Source: Actinomycetes bacterium
GTDB taxonomy: Bacteria > Actinomycetota > Acidimicrobiia > Acidimicrobiales > RAAP-2
Length of the DNA: 64,000 nt
Assembly: GCA_021778895.1 (NCBI GenBank)
Contig: JAJYBR010000007.1
Coordinates: 1 to 64,000 of the forward strand
Direction: 5' to 3'
The notes beneath the pieces are model-generated. The model searched no databases and was not told where the DNA came from. It worked only from the letters and a program-made list of their open reading frames with translations. How positions within the stretch are numbered: position 1 is the first letter of the stretch; the number at the start of each line of letters is the position of its first letter. A program made the position numbers and the translations under genes. Below are positions 18,358 through 28,874 of the stretch, in pieces.

Positions 18358-19564
18358 CGAGACCCTCCAGCAGATGTCCGAGCCGCTCGCGCTTGGTGCG
18401 CAGGTAGTCGATGTTGTAGGGCGTGGGCCGGCTCTCGATGGGCACGCGCCCCTCGATGTTCAGCCCGAAGCCCTCGAGACCCCCGTACTTGGCCGGGTTG
18501 TTGGTCATCAGGCGCATCGAGCTGACCCCCAGGTCGACCAGGATCTGGGCGCCGATCCCGTACTCGCGCGAGTCGACGGGCAGTCCGAGCTCCAGGTTGG
18601 CGTCGACGGTGTCGCGACCGTCCTCTTGGAGCGCGTAGGCCCGGATCTTGTGACCGAGCCCAATGCCCCGGCCCTCGTGGCCCCGCAGGTAGACGATGAC
18701 CCCCAGGCCCGCCTCGGCGATGGTGGCCATCGCGGTCTGGAGCTGGGGCCCGCAGTCGCAGCGCAGCGAACCCAGGGCGTCGCCCGTCAGGCACTCGGAG
18801 TGCACGCGCACCAGGACCGACTCGCGCCCGTCGACGTCGCCGCACACCAGGGCCACATGCTGCTCGCCATCGAGCACCGACTCGAACACGATCGCGCGGA
18901 AGATCCCGAACTCCGTGGGCAGACTCGCCTCGGACACCCGCCGCACCAGCTTCTCGTGCTGGCGCCGGTACCGGATGAGCTCGGCGATGGTGATGATCGG
19001 TAGTCCGTGCTCAGCGGCGAAGGTCTCCAGCTCGGGGAGACGCGCCATGTCCGCCTTGTCGGCGCTCACGATCTCGCACAGCACGCCCGAGGGGGCCATG
19101 CCGGCCAGCCGGCACAGGTCGACCGTCGCCTCGGTGTGGCCCGCGCGCTTGAGGACACCGCCGGGCCGGTAGCGCAGCGGGAAGATGTGACCCGGACGAC
19201 TGAGGTCGGCGGGCCGCGTCGCCGGAGAGATCAGCGCGCGGATGGTGGCGGCGCGGTCATGGGCGGAGATGCCCGTCGTGGTCCCGATGCGGTAGTCCAC
19301 CGACACGGTGAATGCCGTGCGCTGGGACTCGGTGTTCTCCACCACCATCAGGGGCAGATCGAGCTCGTCGGCGCGGGCCGGCTCGAGGGGAACGCAGAAG
19401 ATGCCCGACGTGTACTCCAGGTAGAACGCGATGGCCTCGGGCGTCACGTGCTCGGCCGCCATGATGAGATCGCCCTCGTTCTCGCGGTCCTCGTCGTCGA
19501 CGACAACCACCATCCCACCGGCGCGAATGGCGTCGATGGCCTCTTCGATGGTCGACAGGGCCAT
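18344..19564 (-). CDS. ribBA: Bifunctional DHBP synthase / GTP cyclohydrolase II
   Basis: A 406-residue fusion making both riboflavin precursors. The N-terminal half (about 1-200) is the ribulose-5-phosphate-derived DHBP synthase with DDEDRENEGDL. The C-terminal half is GTP cyclohydrolase II, with the zinc cysteines in CLTGDALGSLRCDC and RGHEGRGIGL. The ATG at 19564 (TGATG overlap with ribD, GGAGG upstream) is preferred to the GTG one codon earlier. Confidence 0.97.
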   Translation of the reverse strand: MALSTIEEAIDAIRAGGMVVVVDDEDRENEGDLIMAAEHVTPEAIAFYLEYTSGIFCVPLEPARADELDLPLMVVENTESQRTAFTVSVDYRIGTTTGISAHDRAATIRALISPATRPADLSRPGHIFPLRYRPGGVLKRAGHTEATVDLCRLAGMAPSGVLCEIVSADKADMARLPELETFAAEHGLPIITIAELIRYRRQHEKLVRRVSEASLPTEFGIFRAIVFESVLDGEQHVALVCGDVDGRESVLVRVHSECLTGDALGSLRCDCGPQLQTAMATIAEAGLGVIVYLRGHEGRGIGLGHKIRAYALQEDGRDTVDANLELGLPVDSREYGIGAQILVDLGVSSMRLMTNNPAKYGGLEGFGLNIEGRVPIESRPTPYNIDYLRTKRERLGHLLEGLDDIE

Positions 19565-20543
19565 CACACCTCCATTTCGATTCGCAGATCCTCGCCCAGT
19601 CGGTCCACCGAGACCACGCGTCCGCGACGCAGGTGGTCAATCGATGCCGTAGAGAGGTTCCGCAACGCTCCCAGCGTATTGCGAGCGCCGGCCAGGGCCG
19701 GCGCGACGTACCAGACGACGCGGTTAACGAGTCCCGCGGCGACGAAGGCGCTGGCGGTCGCGGGGCCCCCTTCGACCAGCACCTGGAGCACGCCGTGCCC
19801 GCCGAGCTCGTCGAGGACCTCCTCCAAGGGACCCGAGCGCTCCCAGCACGGGCGCACCCGCGCGGTGGCCGGCGCCGTCCCCAGCACGACGCGCAACGGC
19901 TCGAGAGTGCGACCCGGGAGCCGCGCGGTGAGGGCCGGGTCGTCGGCGCGCACGGTCCCGGCACCCACGATGATCGCCTGGCTCTCGGCGCGCAGGCGAT
20001 GGGCGTCGGCGCGCGCCGCCTCCCCGGTGATCCACTGACTGGACCCGTCAGCCGCCGCGACCACGCCGTCGAGCGTGGCCGCCACCTTGAGCACGACCCA
20101 CGGCCGGCCGGTGCGCCGCTGCCACAGGTACGGCGCCAGCGCTGCGCCCACTTCGCCGGCCAGCACGCCCTCGGTGACCTCCACGCCGGCCTGGCGCAAC
20201 CGCTCGATTCCCCGTCCGGCGACCTGCGCGTCCGGGTCGCGCACCCCAACGACGACGCGGTGGATTCCCGCCGCGATGATCGCCCCGGTGCACGGAGGCG
20301 TGCGGCCCTGGTGGTCACAGGGCTCGAGGGTGACGACCAGCGTGCCGCCCCGGGCCGCGTCGCCGGCCTCGCCCAGGGCGACGACCTCGGCGTGCGGGCC
20401 CCCGGGTGGGCGGGTCCCCCCGAGCCCCTGGACCACGCCGTGCTGGTCGATCACCAGGGCACCGACCCAGGGATTGGGTGGGGCGTCGATCCGGGCCGCG
20501 GCCGAGGCCTCGAGGGCTCGGGTCATGAGCTCGGCGTCGCGCG

Positions 20544-20547
<4 letters not shown>
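19564..20547 (-). CDS. ribD: Bifunctional riboflavin deaminase/reductase
   Basis: A 327-residue RibD. The N-terminal deaminase domain has the zinc site GPHAEVVAL and PCDHQGRTPPCTG. The C-terminal reductase domain has DGVVAAADGSSQWITG and VLVEGGPATASAF. GTG 20547 overlaps the rpe stop (GTGA). No ribE (riboflavin synthase) lies between ribD and ribBA, where it usually sits. Confidence 0.96.
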
Positions 20548-21227
<680 letters not shown>

Positions 21228-21234
21228 CGCGCCC

Positions 21235-21240
21235 AGCCTA
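21235..21240 (-). promoter_or_regulatory. -10 element for rpe-rib operon (leaderless)
   Basis: TAGGCT on the minus strand, 7 nt from the rpe ATG. It would drive rpe-ribD-ribBA-ribH. Confidence 0.5.
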
Positions 21241-21253
21241 CGCAGCCTCGTCC

Positions 21254-22117
21254 TCAGGCCCAAGAACGCGTTGCGGCACGCCGGCCGCGCCACCAGGCAT
21301 CGCCGGCCATGGCGTGGCGGCCGGCCGGGCGCACCTGGTCCAACTCGAGCGCTCCGTCGGCCAGGCCGATGCACACGCGCCCTGGCACGCAGATCTGACC
21401 CGGGGCGCACGCCGACGCCGCGGGGCGCACGCCCAGCACGTGCACCCGCTCGCCGTCGACCTCGAGCCACGCGCGCTCCAGGCGCACCACCCGTTGCGCC
21501 TGGGCCCGCGCCATCGCAGGGGTCAGGTGGAAGTCCTCGGGTGTGAGCTTCTCGGCGTAGGTCGGCTCACCCACCTGGGGGACGGGATGTGCCAGCAGCG
21601 ACGGGTCGCCGAGCACGTCGACGAGGGCCACTGCCCCGAGCTGGGCCAGCTCAGCGCTCAGTGCGGACAGCGTGCGCTCCCCGACCGGGAGGGTGCGCAC
21701 CAGGTGCACCGGTCCCGTGTCCAAGGTCGGCTCGAGGGACATGATCGACACGCCGGTCTGCTCGTCACCGGCGAGGATCGCGCGGGCCACCGGCGCGGCT
21801 CCCCGCCACCGGGGCAGCAGGGAGAAGTGGACGTTGAGCATGGGTAGGCGCTCGAGCAGCGCCGCGGGGACCAGGGCACCGTAGGCGACCACGACCCCGA
21901 TGTCGGCTCTAGCGGCGTCCAGGTCGGCCAGGCGATGCACCACGTCTAGCCCCCGTCGGTGTGCGATCTGCCCGACGGGGCTGGGTGCGACGCCACTGCC
22001 GCGGCCGCGCCGGCGATCGGGGCGGGTGACGACCGTGACGACGTCGTGGCCGGCCTCGAGCAGAGCCTCGAGCGCGGGAACGGCCTCCACGGGCGTCCCC
22101 AGGAAGACGACGCGCAT
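21254..22117 (-). CDS. fmt: Methionyl-tRNA formyltransferase
   Basis: A 287-residue enzyme that formylates initiator Met-tRNA. The N-terminal domain has MRVVFLGTP and the catalytic SLLPRWRGAAPV. The C-terminal domain is tRNA-binding and rather short. It lies directly after def (start at 22117, stop of def at 22118), the usual def-fmt pair. Confidence 0.95.
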   Translation of the reverse strand: MRVVFLGTPVEAVPALEALLEAGHDVVTVVTRPDRRRGRGSGVAPSPVGQIAHRRGLDVVHRLADLDAARADIGVVVAYGALVPAALLERLPMLNVHFSLLPRWRGAAPVARAILAGDEQTGVSIMSLEPTLDTGPVHLVRTLPVGERTLSALSAELAQLGAVALVDVLGDPSLLAHPVPQVGEPTYAEKLTPEDFHLTPAMARAQAQRVVRLERAWLEVDGERVHVLGVRPAASACAPGQICVPGRVCIGLADGALELDQVRPAGRHAMAGDAWWRGRRAATRSWA

Positions 22118-22648
22118 CTAGTCGTCCAGCAGCTGGCGAAGCCCGTCGGGGTCTGGCCGCTGGCGCAGCGCGCCCTGGCGGAGCATCCTCTTGGCCTCCC
22201 GGCGCTGCTCGGGGTCGAGCCGCTCGACCAGGAGGATGCCGTCGAGATGGTCGAGCTCGTGCTGGAGGATCCGCCCCTCGAACTCGTCGACTTGCATGTC
22301 GAGCTCGTTGCCCTCCAGGTCGAAGCCGCGCACGTGGACCTCATTGGGCCGTTCAATCTCCCAGCTGTGACCCGGGATCGACAGGCATCCCTCCTCGAAG
22401 ACCCAGGTTCCGGCACTCTCGACCAGCACCGGGTTGATCACCACGAGGGGGCCCTCCCCCTTGTCGTAGACGAAGAGGCGCCGGTTGATGCCCACCTGGT
22501 TCGCGGCCAGCCCCACGCCCGGGGCGTCGTACATCGTCTCGATCATGCTGTCGACCAGGCCCGCCAGGCGTCCATCGATGTCGATGACGGGCAGCGTCGG
22601 CGTCGCGAGGACCGGGTCCCCAAAGACGCGGATCGGCAGCGTGCTCAC
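22118..22648 (-). CDS. def: Peptide deformylase
   Basis: A 176-residue metalloenzyme removing formyl groups from nascent proteins. All three motifs are intact: GVGLAANQ, EGCLS, and the metal-binding QHELDHLDG. GTG 22648 is supported by TAGCGT exactly 6 nt upstream. Confidence 0.96.
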   Translation of the reverse strand: MSTLPIRVFGDPVLATPTLPVIDIDGRLAGLVDSMIETMYDAPGVGLAANQVGINRRLFVYDKGEGPLVVINPVLVESAGTWVFEEGCLSIPGHSWEIERPNEVHVRGFDLEGNELDMQVDEFEGRILQHELDHLDGILLVERLDPEQRREAKRMLRQGALRQRPDPDGLRQLLDD

Positions 22649-22654
22649 GGAGCC

Positions 22655-22660
22655 ACGCTA
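22655..22660 (-). promoter_or_regulatory. -10 element for def-fmt (leaderless)
   Basis: TAGCGT on the minus strand, six bases (GGCTCC) before GTG 22648. Confidence 0.6.
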
Positions 22661-22665
22661 CCGGT

Positions 22666-24354
22666 TCACTCGACGTCGAGCCGCACCCCGGGCCCGAGCG
22701 GGACTCCTCTCAGCGCCTCGTGCAGGGCCCGGGTGTCGGGCGCCCACACGGTCCAGCCGTCCTCGCCCGCCCACACGCGCAGCCCGGGAGCCAGAGCCCC
22801 GGCCGCCGCGTCGGCGCCGGCGCCGCGCAAGGTGGCCGTCGCTCCGAAGGGCGCCAGTCCCAGCTGCCGCGCGGTCTCGACCTCCTCGCCCAGCACCTCG
22901 TCGATGTCGCCGCTCTCGAGGGCGCGCACCACCGGATCCTCGCTGCGCCGCGTCTGGAGGATGACGGCCCCGCGGCCCTCGGCCCGGCCGCCGACGACCC
23001 GTCCGGCCCGCGCGGCTGCCAGCAGCGCCTCCCGGCGCGCGTCGGCCCGCGGGGCCAGGAGATACTGGTCGAAGTCGGCCATGATCACCAGCGCCGCCCG
23101 GCGCACCCGGCCCCAGAGCGCCTCGGTGCCCACGACGACCCGCTCGAGCCTCTCGACCCGCGGGGCCGACGTCACGACGCTGACCGGCTGGGCCAGCTGC
23201 GCCGCCACCGCCGTGGCCAGTCCCTGCACGCCGACCCGCCGGCGCCGGACCTGCGTCGACCCACACGCCCGGCAGAAGGCCGGCCGGGTCGCGTGCTGCT
23301 CGCGGCACGCGACCATCTCGCCCTGCTCGATCTCGGCTCCCCCACAGGTCTCGCAGCGGTACAGCTCGCCGCAGCGTCCACAGGCCAGCAGGCGCCCGGT
23401 CCCCAGGCGCTGGAGGAGGACCGCGACGGCCACGTCCTCGCTCGTGGCCAGGGCCTGGCGCGCCGCCCGCACCGCCTCGGCGGCCAGCCACCCGTCGTGG
23501 GGATCGCTGCGACGCCGATCGATCACGCGCAGCGCGGGCCACAGCGCGGGGCGCGTCTCGCGGCGCGTGACCTGGACGGCCAGGGCCGGCGGTGGCACGA
23601 CGGTCGTGGCCCACCACGGGGCACCCGCCGCCTCGGCGCGGCGCTGGGCCACCTCGGTCGCGCCCCAGCGGGGCCAGGCCGACGAGACGAGGGCCGGGTC
23701 GTCGGCATCGAGCACGACCAGGGCGGCCAGGACGGGCACGGGGGCCCACACCGCCGAGCGCGTGCCCACGACGACGGGCCAGCCGGCAACCACCCGCTCG
23801 GCATCCTCGGAGCTGGCCACGGGAACGCCGCGACGCTCCAGCCGCTGGCGCAAGCGCTGCGCCCAGCCCTCGGTCGGCACCACGACGATGAGAGACCCCG
23901 AGCGCGCGGCGCACGTCCGGTAGGCCGTGGCGACCACGCCCAGGACGTCGGCGGTCGGTCCCACCTGCACCACGCCGGGCGCCACATCCCAGGCGCCGTC
24001 GGTCAGGGCCGGCGCCGCCGGTGCCCCGGGAGGCGTCAGCACCTCGCGCACGAGCCGGTGCGGGCTGGCTGCGCCAAGGAACCGCGCCGTCGGGGCCATC
24101 CAGCGGTCGGCGGCCCAGCGGGCCAGGTCGACGACCTCGCGAGTCACGCCGCCGTCGAGTCGGGTCCGCACGGCCTTGAGCGCGTCATCGGGCGTCGCCG
24201 CACCAACCACCCACCCGCGAACCGAGCGGCTCTGCAGGGGCACGCGAACGCGATCGCCCACCTCGAGGTCCGGCCATCCCTCGGGGACGAGGTAGTCCAG
24301 GGGCCGGTCGATAGCCCCGACCTCGGTGATCACCTGCACCGCGTGCGTGGTCAC
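22666..24354 (-). CDS. priA: PriA-like primosomal protein without helicase motifs
   Basis: A 562-residue PriA-related protein. The N-terminal DNA-binding domain (AIDRPLDYLVPEGW ... VGDRVRVPLQ) and the zinc-binding cysteine pairs (CGRCGELYRCETCGG; FCRACGS) are recognisable. Walker A (GSGKT) and a DEAH box are absent, so it cannot be an active helicase. This matches the degenerate PriA known in actinobacteria. GTG 24354 is used; the 90-codon extension reads into metK. Confidence 0.82.
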   Translation of the reverse strand: MTTHAVQVITEVGAIDRPLDYLVPEGWPDLEVGDRVRVPLQSRSVRGWVVGAATPDDALKAVRTRLDGGVTREVVDLARWAADRWMAPTARFLGAASPHRLVREVLTPPGAPAAPALTDGAWDVAPGVVQVGPTADVLGVVATAYRTCAARSGSLIVVVPTEGWAQRLRQRLERRGVPVASSEDAERVVAGWPVVVGTRSAVWAPVPVLAALVVLDADDPALVSSAWPRWGATEVAQRRAEAAGAPWWATTVVPPPALAVQVTRRETRPALWPALRVIDRRRSDPHDGWLAAEAVRAARQALATSEDVAVAVLLQRLGTGRLLACGRCGELYRCETCGGAEIEQGEMVACREQHATRPAFCRACGSTQVRRRRVGVQGLATAVAAQLAQPVSVVTSAPRVERLERVVVGTEALWGRVRRAALVIMADFDQYLLAPRADARREALLAAARAGRVVGGRAEGRGAVILQTRRSEDPVVRALESGDIDEVLGEEVETARQLGLAPFGATATLRGAGADAAAGALAPGLRVWAGEDGWTVWAPDTRALHEALRGVPLGPGVRLDVE

Positions 24355-24356
24355 TG

Positions 24357-25553
24357 CTAGTCCAGCGCGAGCTCCCGGCGGAAGTCGTCGAGACGGGGCG
24401 TCTGCTCCCAGGTGAACGCCGAGTCCGCCCGCCCGAAGTGGCCGTAGGCCGCAGTGCGCTGGTAGATGGGGCGCTGCAGGTCGAGGTCCCGGATGATGGC
24501 CGCCGGCCGCAGGTCGAACAGGGCGTCGACGGCCTTGGCGATGCGGGCCCGGTCGACGGTCTCGGTCCCGAAGGTCTCCACCAGCACCGAGACCGGGCGA
24601 GCCACCCCGATGGCGTAGGCCACCTGCACCTCGCAGCGGCGCGCCGCGCCCGACGCGACCACGTGCTTGGCCACCCAACGCGCCGCGTACGCCGCCGAGC
24701 GGTCGACCTTGGAGGGGTCCTTGCCCGAGAAGGCGCCGCCGCCGTGACGAGCCATGCCGCCGTAGGTGTCGACGATGATCTTGCGGCCCGTCAGGCCGGC
24801 GTCAGCGTGGGGCCCGCCGAGAACGAACTTCCCCGACGGGTTGACGATGACGCGCATGGCACCCGTGTCCAGGTGCGGGGGCAGGATGGGACGGATCACG
24901 TGTTCGAGCACGTCGTCGTGGATCGACCGCCACTCGATGCCGTCCTCGTGCTGGGTCGACACCAGCACGGTGTCGACCGCGACGGGCTCGCCCCCCTCGT
25001 AGGCCACGGTCACCTGCGTCTTGCCGTCGGGCCCCAGGTACGGGATCAGCCCCGAGCGGCGCGTCTGGCTCAAGCGCATCGAGAGCCGGTGCGCCAGCCA
25101 GATGGGCAGCGGCATCAGGTCCTCGGTGTCGTCGCAGGCGTAGCCGAACATCATGCCCTGGTCGCCCGCGCCCAGCGCGTTCAGCTGGTCCTCGCTGCCG
25201 GCGCCGCTGCGCGACTCGAGCGCCGCGTCCACGCCGCCCGCGATGTCGGGGCTCTGCTTGTCCAGCGACACCAGTACCGCACACGATCGCCCGTCGAAGC
25301 CCTTGGTGCTCGAGTCGTACCCGATGGACACGATGGTCTCGCGCGCCACGGCGCTGATGTCGACGATCGCGGAGGTGCTGATCTCGCCCGCCACCACGCA
25401 CAGGCCCGTGGTGAGCAGCGTCTCGCAGGCCACGCGCGCATCGGGATCCTGCGTCAAGATCGCGTCGAGGACGCCATCGGAGATCTGATCGGCGATCTTG
25501 TCGGGATGCCCCTCGGTGACCGACTCCGAGGTGAACAAGGTGCGATCGGTCAT
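24357..25553 (-). CDS. metK: S-adenosylmethionine synthetase
   Basis: A 398-residue enzyme making SAM from methionine and ATP. Signatures [12 protein letters not shown] and [16 protein letters not shown] are intact. It starts in overlap with the coaBC stop. Three nt separate it from the priA-like gene. Confidence 0.98.
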   Translation of the reverse strand: MTDRTLFTSESVTEGHPDKIADQISDGVLDAILTQDPDARVACETLLTTGLCVVAGEISTSAIVDISAVARETIVSIGYDSSTKGFDGRSCAVLVSLDKQSPDIAGGVDAALESRSGAGSEDQLNALGAGDQGMMFGYACDDTEDLMPLPIWLAHRLSMRLSQTRRSGLIPYLGPDGKTQVTVAYEGGEPVAVDTVLVSTQHEDGIEWRSIHDDVLEHVIRPILPPHLDTGAMRVIVNPSGKFVLGGPHADAGLTGRKIIVDTYGGMARHGGGAFSGKDPSKVDRSAAYAARWVAKHVVASGAARRCEVQVAYAIGVARPVSVLVETFGTETVDRARIAKAVDALFDLRPAAIIRDLDLQRPIYQRTAAYGHFGRADSAFTWEQTPRLDDFRRELALD

Positions 25554-26776
25554 GCGTCTCCTCGTGAAAGCAGTGAGGCCACCCTAGCCAAGATGGCTTG
25601 CGCGACCTCGTCCTTGGAGCGCTGCGAGAGCGCCTCCTCGCCCGACGCGTCGAGCAGGACGACCTCGTTGGTGGCAACGTCGAAGCCCGCTCCCGGGCGC
25701 GACACGTCGTTGAGGACCAGCAGGTCCACGTGCTTGTTGCGCAGCTTCTCGCGCGCGTTGGCCAGGGCGTCACTCGACTCGGCCGCGAAGCCCACGATGA
25801 CCTGTCCGGCGTGCCGGCCGGCGACGGCCTCGGCGAGGATGTCCGCGGTGGGTTCGAGGTGGAGCTCGGGCACTCCGTCCCGCCGCTTGAGCTTGGTGGG
25901 CGCGGCCGAGAGGGTGAAGTCCGACACGGCGGCCGCCATCACCAGCGCGTCGGACTCGTCCAGGTGGTCGAGGACCGCCTCGCGCATGGAGGCAGCGCTC
26001 GCCACCCGCACGACCTCGATCCGGCCCGCGTGGTCGCGCACCGGCAGTTCGCTCGCCGTGACCAGGGTCACGTGGGCCCCCCAGCGTGCGGCGACCTCGG
26101 CCAGCGCGTGCCCTTGGCGTCCCGACGAGCGGTTCGTGAGCACGCGGACCGGGTCGATCGCCTCGCGCGTCCCCCCGGCCGTGACCAGGATCCGGCGACC
26201 CATCAGCGCCCGGGCGTGGCCCCCGAGGATCGTGGCGACCTCGTCGACGATCGTGGGGATCTCGGGCAGTCGGCCCGCGCCCGCGTCGCCCCCGGCCAGC
26301 GCGCCGTTCTCCGGCTCGAGCACGTGGACGCCCCGGCGCCGCAGCGTCGCGATGTTCTCTTGGACGGCCGGGTGCTCCCACATCTCCTGGTGCATCGCCG
26401 GGCACACCAGCACGGGCGCGGAGGTGGCCAGCAACGTGGCCGTCAGGACGTCGTTGGCGAGGCCCGCCGCGTAGCGTCCGAGGACGTCGGCCGTCGCGGG
26501 AGCGACGACCACGATGTCCGCACGGCGTCCCAGCCGGGTGTGCGGGATCGGCCCACCCTCGGGCACGAACAGCTCGCGCACCACCGGCTCGCTGGCCAGC
26601 GTCCCGAGCGCCAGGGGTGAGACGAACTGCTCACCCGCCGCGGTCACGACGACGGCCACGTGGTAGTCCTGGTCGCGCAGGCGGCGCACCAGTTCGACGG
26701 TCTTGTAGGCGGCGATGCCGCCGCTCACCCCCAGAACGACGAAGGGGTGCTCCGGCTCAGGCGTCCCGGAGGGCAT
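25550..26776 (-). CDS. coaBC: Bifunctional phosphopantothenoylcysteine decarboxylase/ligase
   Basis: A 408-residue coenzyme A enzyme. The N-terminal flavoprotein decarboxylase (CoaC) has [18 protein letters not shown] and PAMHQEMW. The C-terminal ligase (CoaB) has [32 protein letters not shown] (shown in parts here: [22 protein letters not shown]). Start ATG 26776 overlaps the end of rpoZ by 20 nt. Confidence 0.95.
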   Translation of the reverse strand: MPSGTPEPEHPFVVLGVSGGIAAYKTVELVRRLRDQDYHVAVVVTAAGEQFVSPLALGTLASEPVVRELFVPEGGPIPHTRLGRRADIVVVAPATADVLGRYAAGLANDVLTATLLATSAPVLVCPAMHQEMWEHPAVQENIATLRRRGVHVLEPENGALAGGDAGAGRLPEIPTIVDEVATILGGHARALMGRRILVTAGGTREAIDPVRVLTNRSSGRQGHALAEVAARWGAHVTLVTASELPVRDHAGRIEVVRVASAASMREAVLDHLDESDALVMAAAVSDFTLSAAPTKLKRRDGVPELHLEPTADILAEAVAGRHAGQVIVGFAAESSDALANAREKLRNKHVDLLVLNDVSRPGAGFDVATNEVVLLDASGEEALSQRSKDEVAQAILARVASLLSRGDA

Positions 26777-27101
26777 CGGTGAAGGCGTCCAAGTCGGTGG
26801 AAGACTCCTGGGTCGCCGACTCCCGAGCACGCTTCTCGTCCTCGAGCTCCTCGGCGGTCGGACGGTGGAAGACCAGCTTGCCCTCGTAGAGCTCCTCGAG
26901 CGCCAGCGAGAGGGCCTTGTTGGACACCAGCGCCACCTGGGGTGGGATCACCGCACCGTGGCCGGCTCCCAGACCGTTGTAGTAGTCGTTGATCTCCCGC
27001 GCACGCGTCGCCGCCACGGCGACCAGGGTGAAGCGCGAGTTCTCAACCTTGCCCAGGAGGTCCTCGATGGGCGGATCCACAAGCGTGGGGCGTTCAGCCA
27101 T
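26757..27101 (-). CDS. rpoZ: RNA polymerase omega subunit
   Basis: A 114-residue omega subunit that helps assemble RNA polymerase. The conserved core is RFTLVAVAATRAREINDYYNG, followed by KALSLALEELYEGKL. AAAGGA lies eight nt upstream of the ATG. The position between gmk and coaBC is classical. Confidence 0.95.
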   Translation of the reverse strand: MAERPTLVDPPIEDLLGKVENSRFTLVAVAATRAREINDYYNGLGAGHGAVIPPQVALVSNKALSLALEELYEGKLVFHRPTAEELEDEKRARESATQESSTDLDAFTDALRDA

Positions 27102-27113
27102 AGTTCAGGTCCT

Positions 27114-27668
27114 TTACGCCGCTGGGGGACGAGGTTCCCGGCGAACCCCGTCCAGTATAGAGAGAATCTCGCCCGCGACCCGCTCGACGTCGTCGTTGAC
27201 GACGACCGCGTCGGCGATCGCGCGCCCCGCCGCGAGCTCGCCCGGGGCGCTCGCCAAGCGGCTGGCCACGTGCTCGTCGTCGTCGCCCCTTCGGCGCAGC
27301 CGCCCCTCCAACTCGGACGTCGACGGCGCCTCGACCAGGATCACGACGGACTGCGGATCGCGCCGCCGCACCTGGATCGCGCCTTGCACGTCGATCTCCA
27401 GCAGGAGGTCACGTCCCGGCAGGGGCGGGGGCGCGGGCGTGCCGTACAGATTCCCGTGGAACTGGGCCCATTCGAGGAACTCGTCGGCGGCGATGGCCTG
27501 GGCGAACCGCTCCCGGTCCACGAAGACGTACTCGTCGCCGTGCTCGCTGGGACGCACCGGACGCGTCGTCCAACTACGGCTCAGGTACAAGCGCGCGTCG
27601 CGCTCCACGAGGCGCCGCGCGATGGTGCCCTTGCCCACGCCTCCGGGCCCGATGAGGACGACGATCAC
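27114..27668 (-). CDS. gmk: Guanylate kinase
   Basis: A 184-residue enzyme converting GMP to GDP. The P-loop is GPGGVGKGT, followed by LSRSWTTRPVRPSEHGDEY and DVQGAIQVRRR. The family usually has GPSGVGK and LSVS; the small changes are conservative. It starts 5 nt after the mihF stop. Confidence 0.94.
   Translation of the reverse strand: MIVVLIGPGGVGKGTIARRLVERDARLYLSRSWTTRPVRPSEHGDEYVFVDRERFAQAIAADEFLEWAQFHGNLYGTPAPPPLPGRDLLLEIDVQGAIQVRRRDPQSVVILVEAPSTSELEGRLRRRGDDDEHVASRLASAPGELAAGRAIADAVVVNDDVERVAGEILSILDGVRREPRPPAA
27154..27159 (-). promoter_or_regulatory. Possible internal -10 element for rpoZ
   Basis: TATACT on the minus strand inside the end of gmk, 52 nt from the rpoZ start. It is one of the most AT-rich hexamers in this region. 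No good -35. Confidence 0.3.
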
Positions 27669-27672
27669 CGCG

Positions 27673-27993
27673 TCAGCGGGTCAGCACGCGGAAGAGTTCA
27701 GCCCGCTGCTTGGGCCCCAGACCGCGGATCCGCCGTGACCGGGCGATGCGCGCCTTGGCCATGATGCGCTCCGCCTTGATCTCCCCGATGGCCGGCAGCG
27801 CGCTGATCAGGTCGAACGCACGCATCTGAGCCACGGGCTCCTCACGGTCCGCCAGCTCGAAGATCTGGGAGAGCGTGAGCTCACCCGCCTTGACCTGGCG
27901 TTTTACCTCGGCGCGGCGGCGCCGGTTGGCCACCGCCAGGCGTGACGCTTCAACCCTCTGATCCTGGGTCAGTCGAGGTGGAGTCGGTGTCAC
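27673..27993 (-). CDS. mihF: Integration host factor, actinobacterial type
   Basis: A 106-residue basic nucleoid protein of the mIHF family: a helical N-terminus (RLTQDQRVEASRLAVANRRRRAEVK) and a helix-two-turn-helix with LPAIGEIKAERIMAKARIA and RGLGPKQR. It bends DNA and is restricted to actinobacteria, a useful lineage marker. GTG 27993 has TAGTCT exactly 6 nt upstream. Confidence 0.95.
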   Translation of the reverse strand: MTPTPPRLTQDQRVEASRLAVANRRRRAEVKRQVKAGELTLSQIFELADREEPVAQMRAFDLISALPAIGEIKAERIMAKARIARSRRIRGLGPKQRAELFRVLTR

Positions 27994-27999
27994 GGCCCC

Positions 28000-28005
28000 A
28001 GACTA
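28000..28005 (-). promoter_or_regulatory. -10 element for mihF (leaderless)
   Basis: TAGTCT on the minus strand, six bases (GGGGCC) before GTG 27993. It would drive mihF-gmk. Confidence 0.6.
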
Positions 28006-28043
28006 CCGCGTGGGCGCGCCGTGTGGCCGCACCCTCCTCCTGG

Positions 28044-28874
28044 TCAGGCGAGAGTTCGCACCAGGTCGTTGCGCCAGTGCTGGGCGGCGGCGGCCAGCCG
28101 GCGCGGGTCCGGGCCGAGGTCGGTGATCGCCCGCGACACCGCGACCGCCACCGAGTTGGGCGCGGCCGACGCGGTCACGCGGCGCACGTCCGCGGCGGTC
28201 CCGCTTTGCGCACCCACGCCGGGGACCAGGACCGCTCCCCCCAGGTCGGCCAGTTCCCCCGCGCCGGCACTGGTGGCACCCACAACCACTCCCACCGCGC
28301 CCGCCGCCGGACCAGCGTTCCAGGCGCGCACCTGAGAGACGACGTCCTCGGCGACCGTGGCCCCCTCCGGCGTGCGGGCGCCCTGGAGGCGCTCGCCCTC
28401 GGGGTTCGAGGTCCGCGCCAGCACGAACACCCCTCGTCCACCGCGGACCGCCCGCTCCACCAGGGGCGTCAGTGCCCCGACCCCGAGGTAGGGGCTGGCG
28501 GTCACCGCGTCGACAGCGAGGGGCGAGTCGCCGTCCAGCCACGCCTCGGCGTAGCCCTCGTTCGACGAACCGATGTCGCCGCGCTTGACGTCGGCGATCA
28601 CCAGCAGCCCCGCCTCGCGGGCGTCCTCGAGCACCTCCTCCAGAGCGGCGTAGCCGCGCGACCCGAGCCGCTCGAAGAAGGCCACCTGGATCTTGATGGC
28701 CGCCGCGAAGGGGGCGCACGCGCCGAGCAGCGCTCGCGAGATCGTGCGCAGTCCCGTGGCGTCGCTGGCCACTCCCCACGCGCGAGCGACCGCCGGCGAG
28801 GGATCGATTCCCACGACCAGGGGACCCGAGGCCGCGACCGACCGGCGCAGGCGCTCGGAGAAGCTCTCAGTCAT
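28044..28874 (-). CDS. pyrF: Orotidine-5'-phosphate decarboxylase (type 2)
   Basis: A 276-residue OMP decarboxylase of the longer type 2 subfamily, final step of UMP synthesis. The catalytic motif DVKRGDIGSS and the phosphate loop VLVPGVGAQ are present. The start overlaps the pyrD stop by 8 nt. It is the last gene of the pyr operon. Confidence 0.95.
   Translation of the reverse strand: MTESFSERLRRSVAASGPLVVGIDPSPAVARAWGVASDATGLRTISRALLGACAPFAAAIKIQVAFFERLGSRGYAALEEVLEDAREAGLLVIADVKRGDIGSSNEGYAEAWLDGDSPLAVDAVTASPYLGVGALTPLVERAVRGGRGVFVLARTSNPEGERLQGARTPEGATVAEDVVSQVRAWNAGPAAGAVGVVVGATSAGAGELADLGGAVLVPGVGAQSGTAADVRRVTASAAPNSVAVAVSRAITDLGPDPRRLAAAAQHWRNDLVRTLA

Noticed and set aside
21959-24360. 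Long plus-strand ORFs over priA and def
   Set aside because: Shadows of the real minus-strand genes, which show family motifs.
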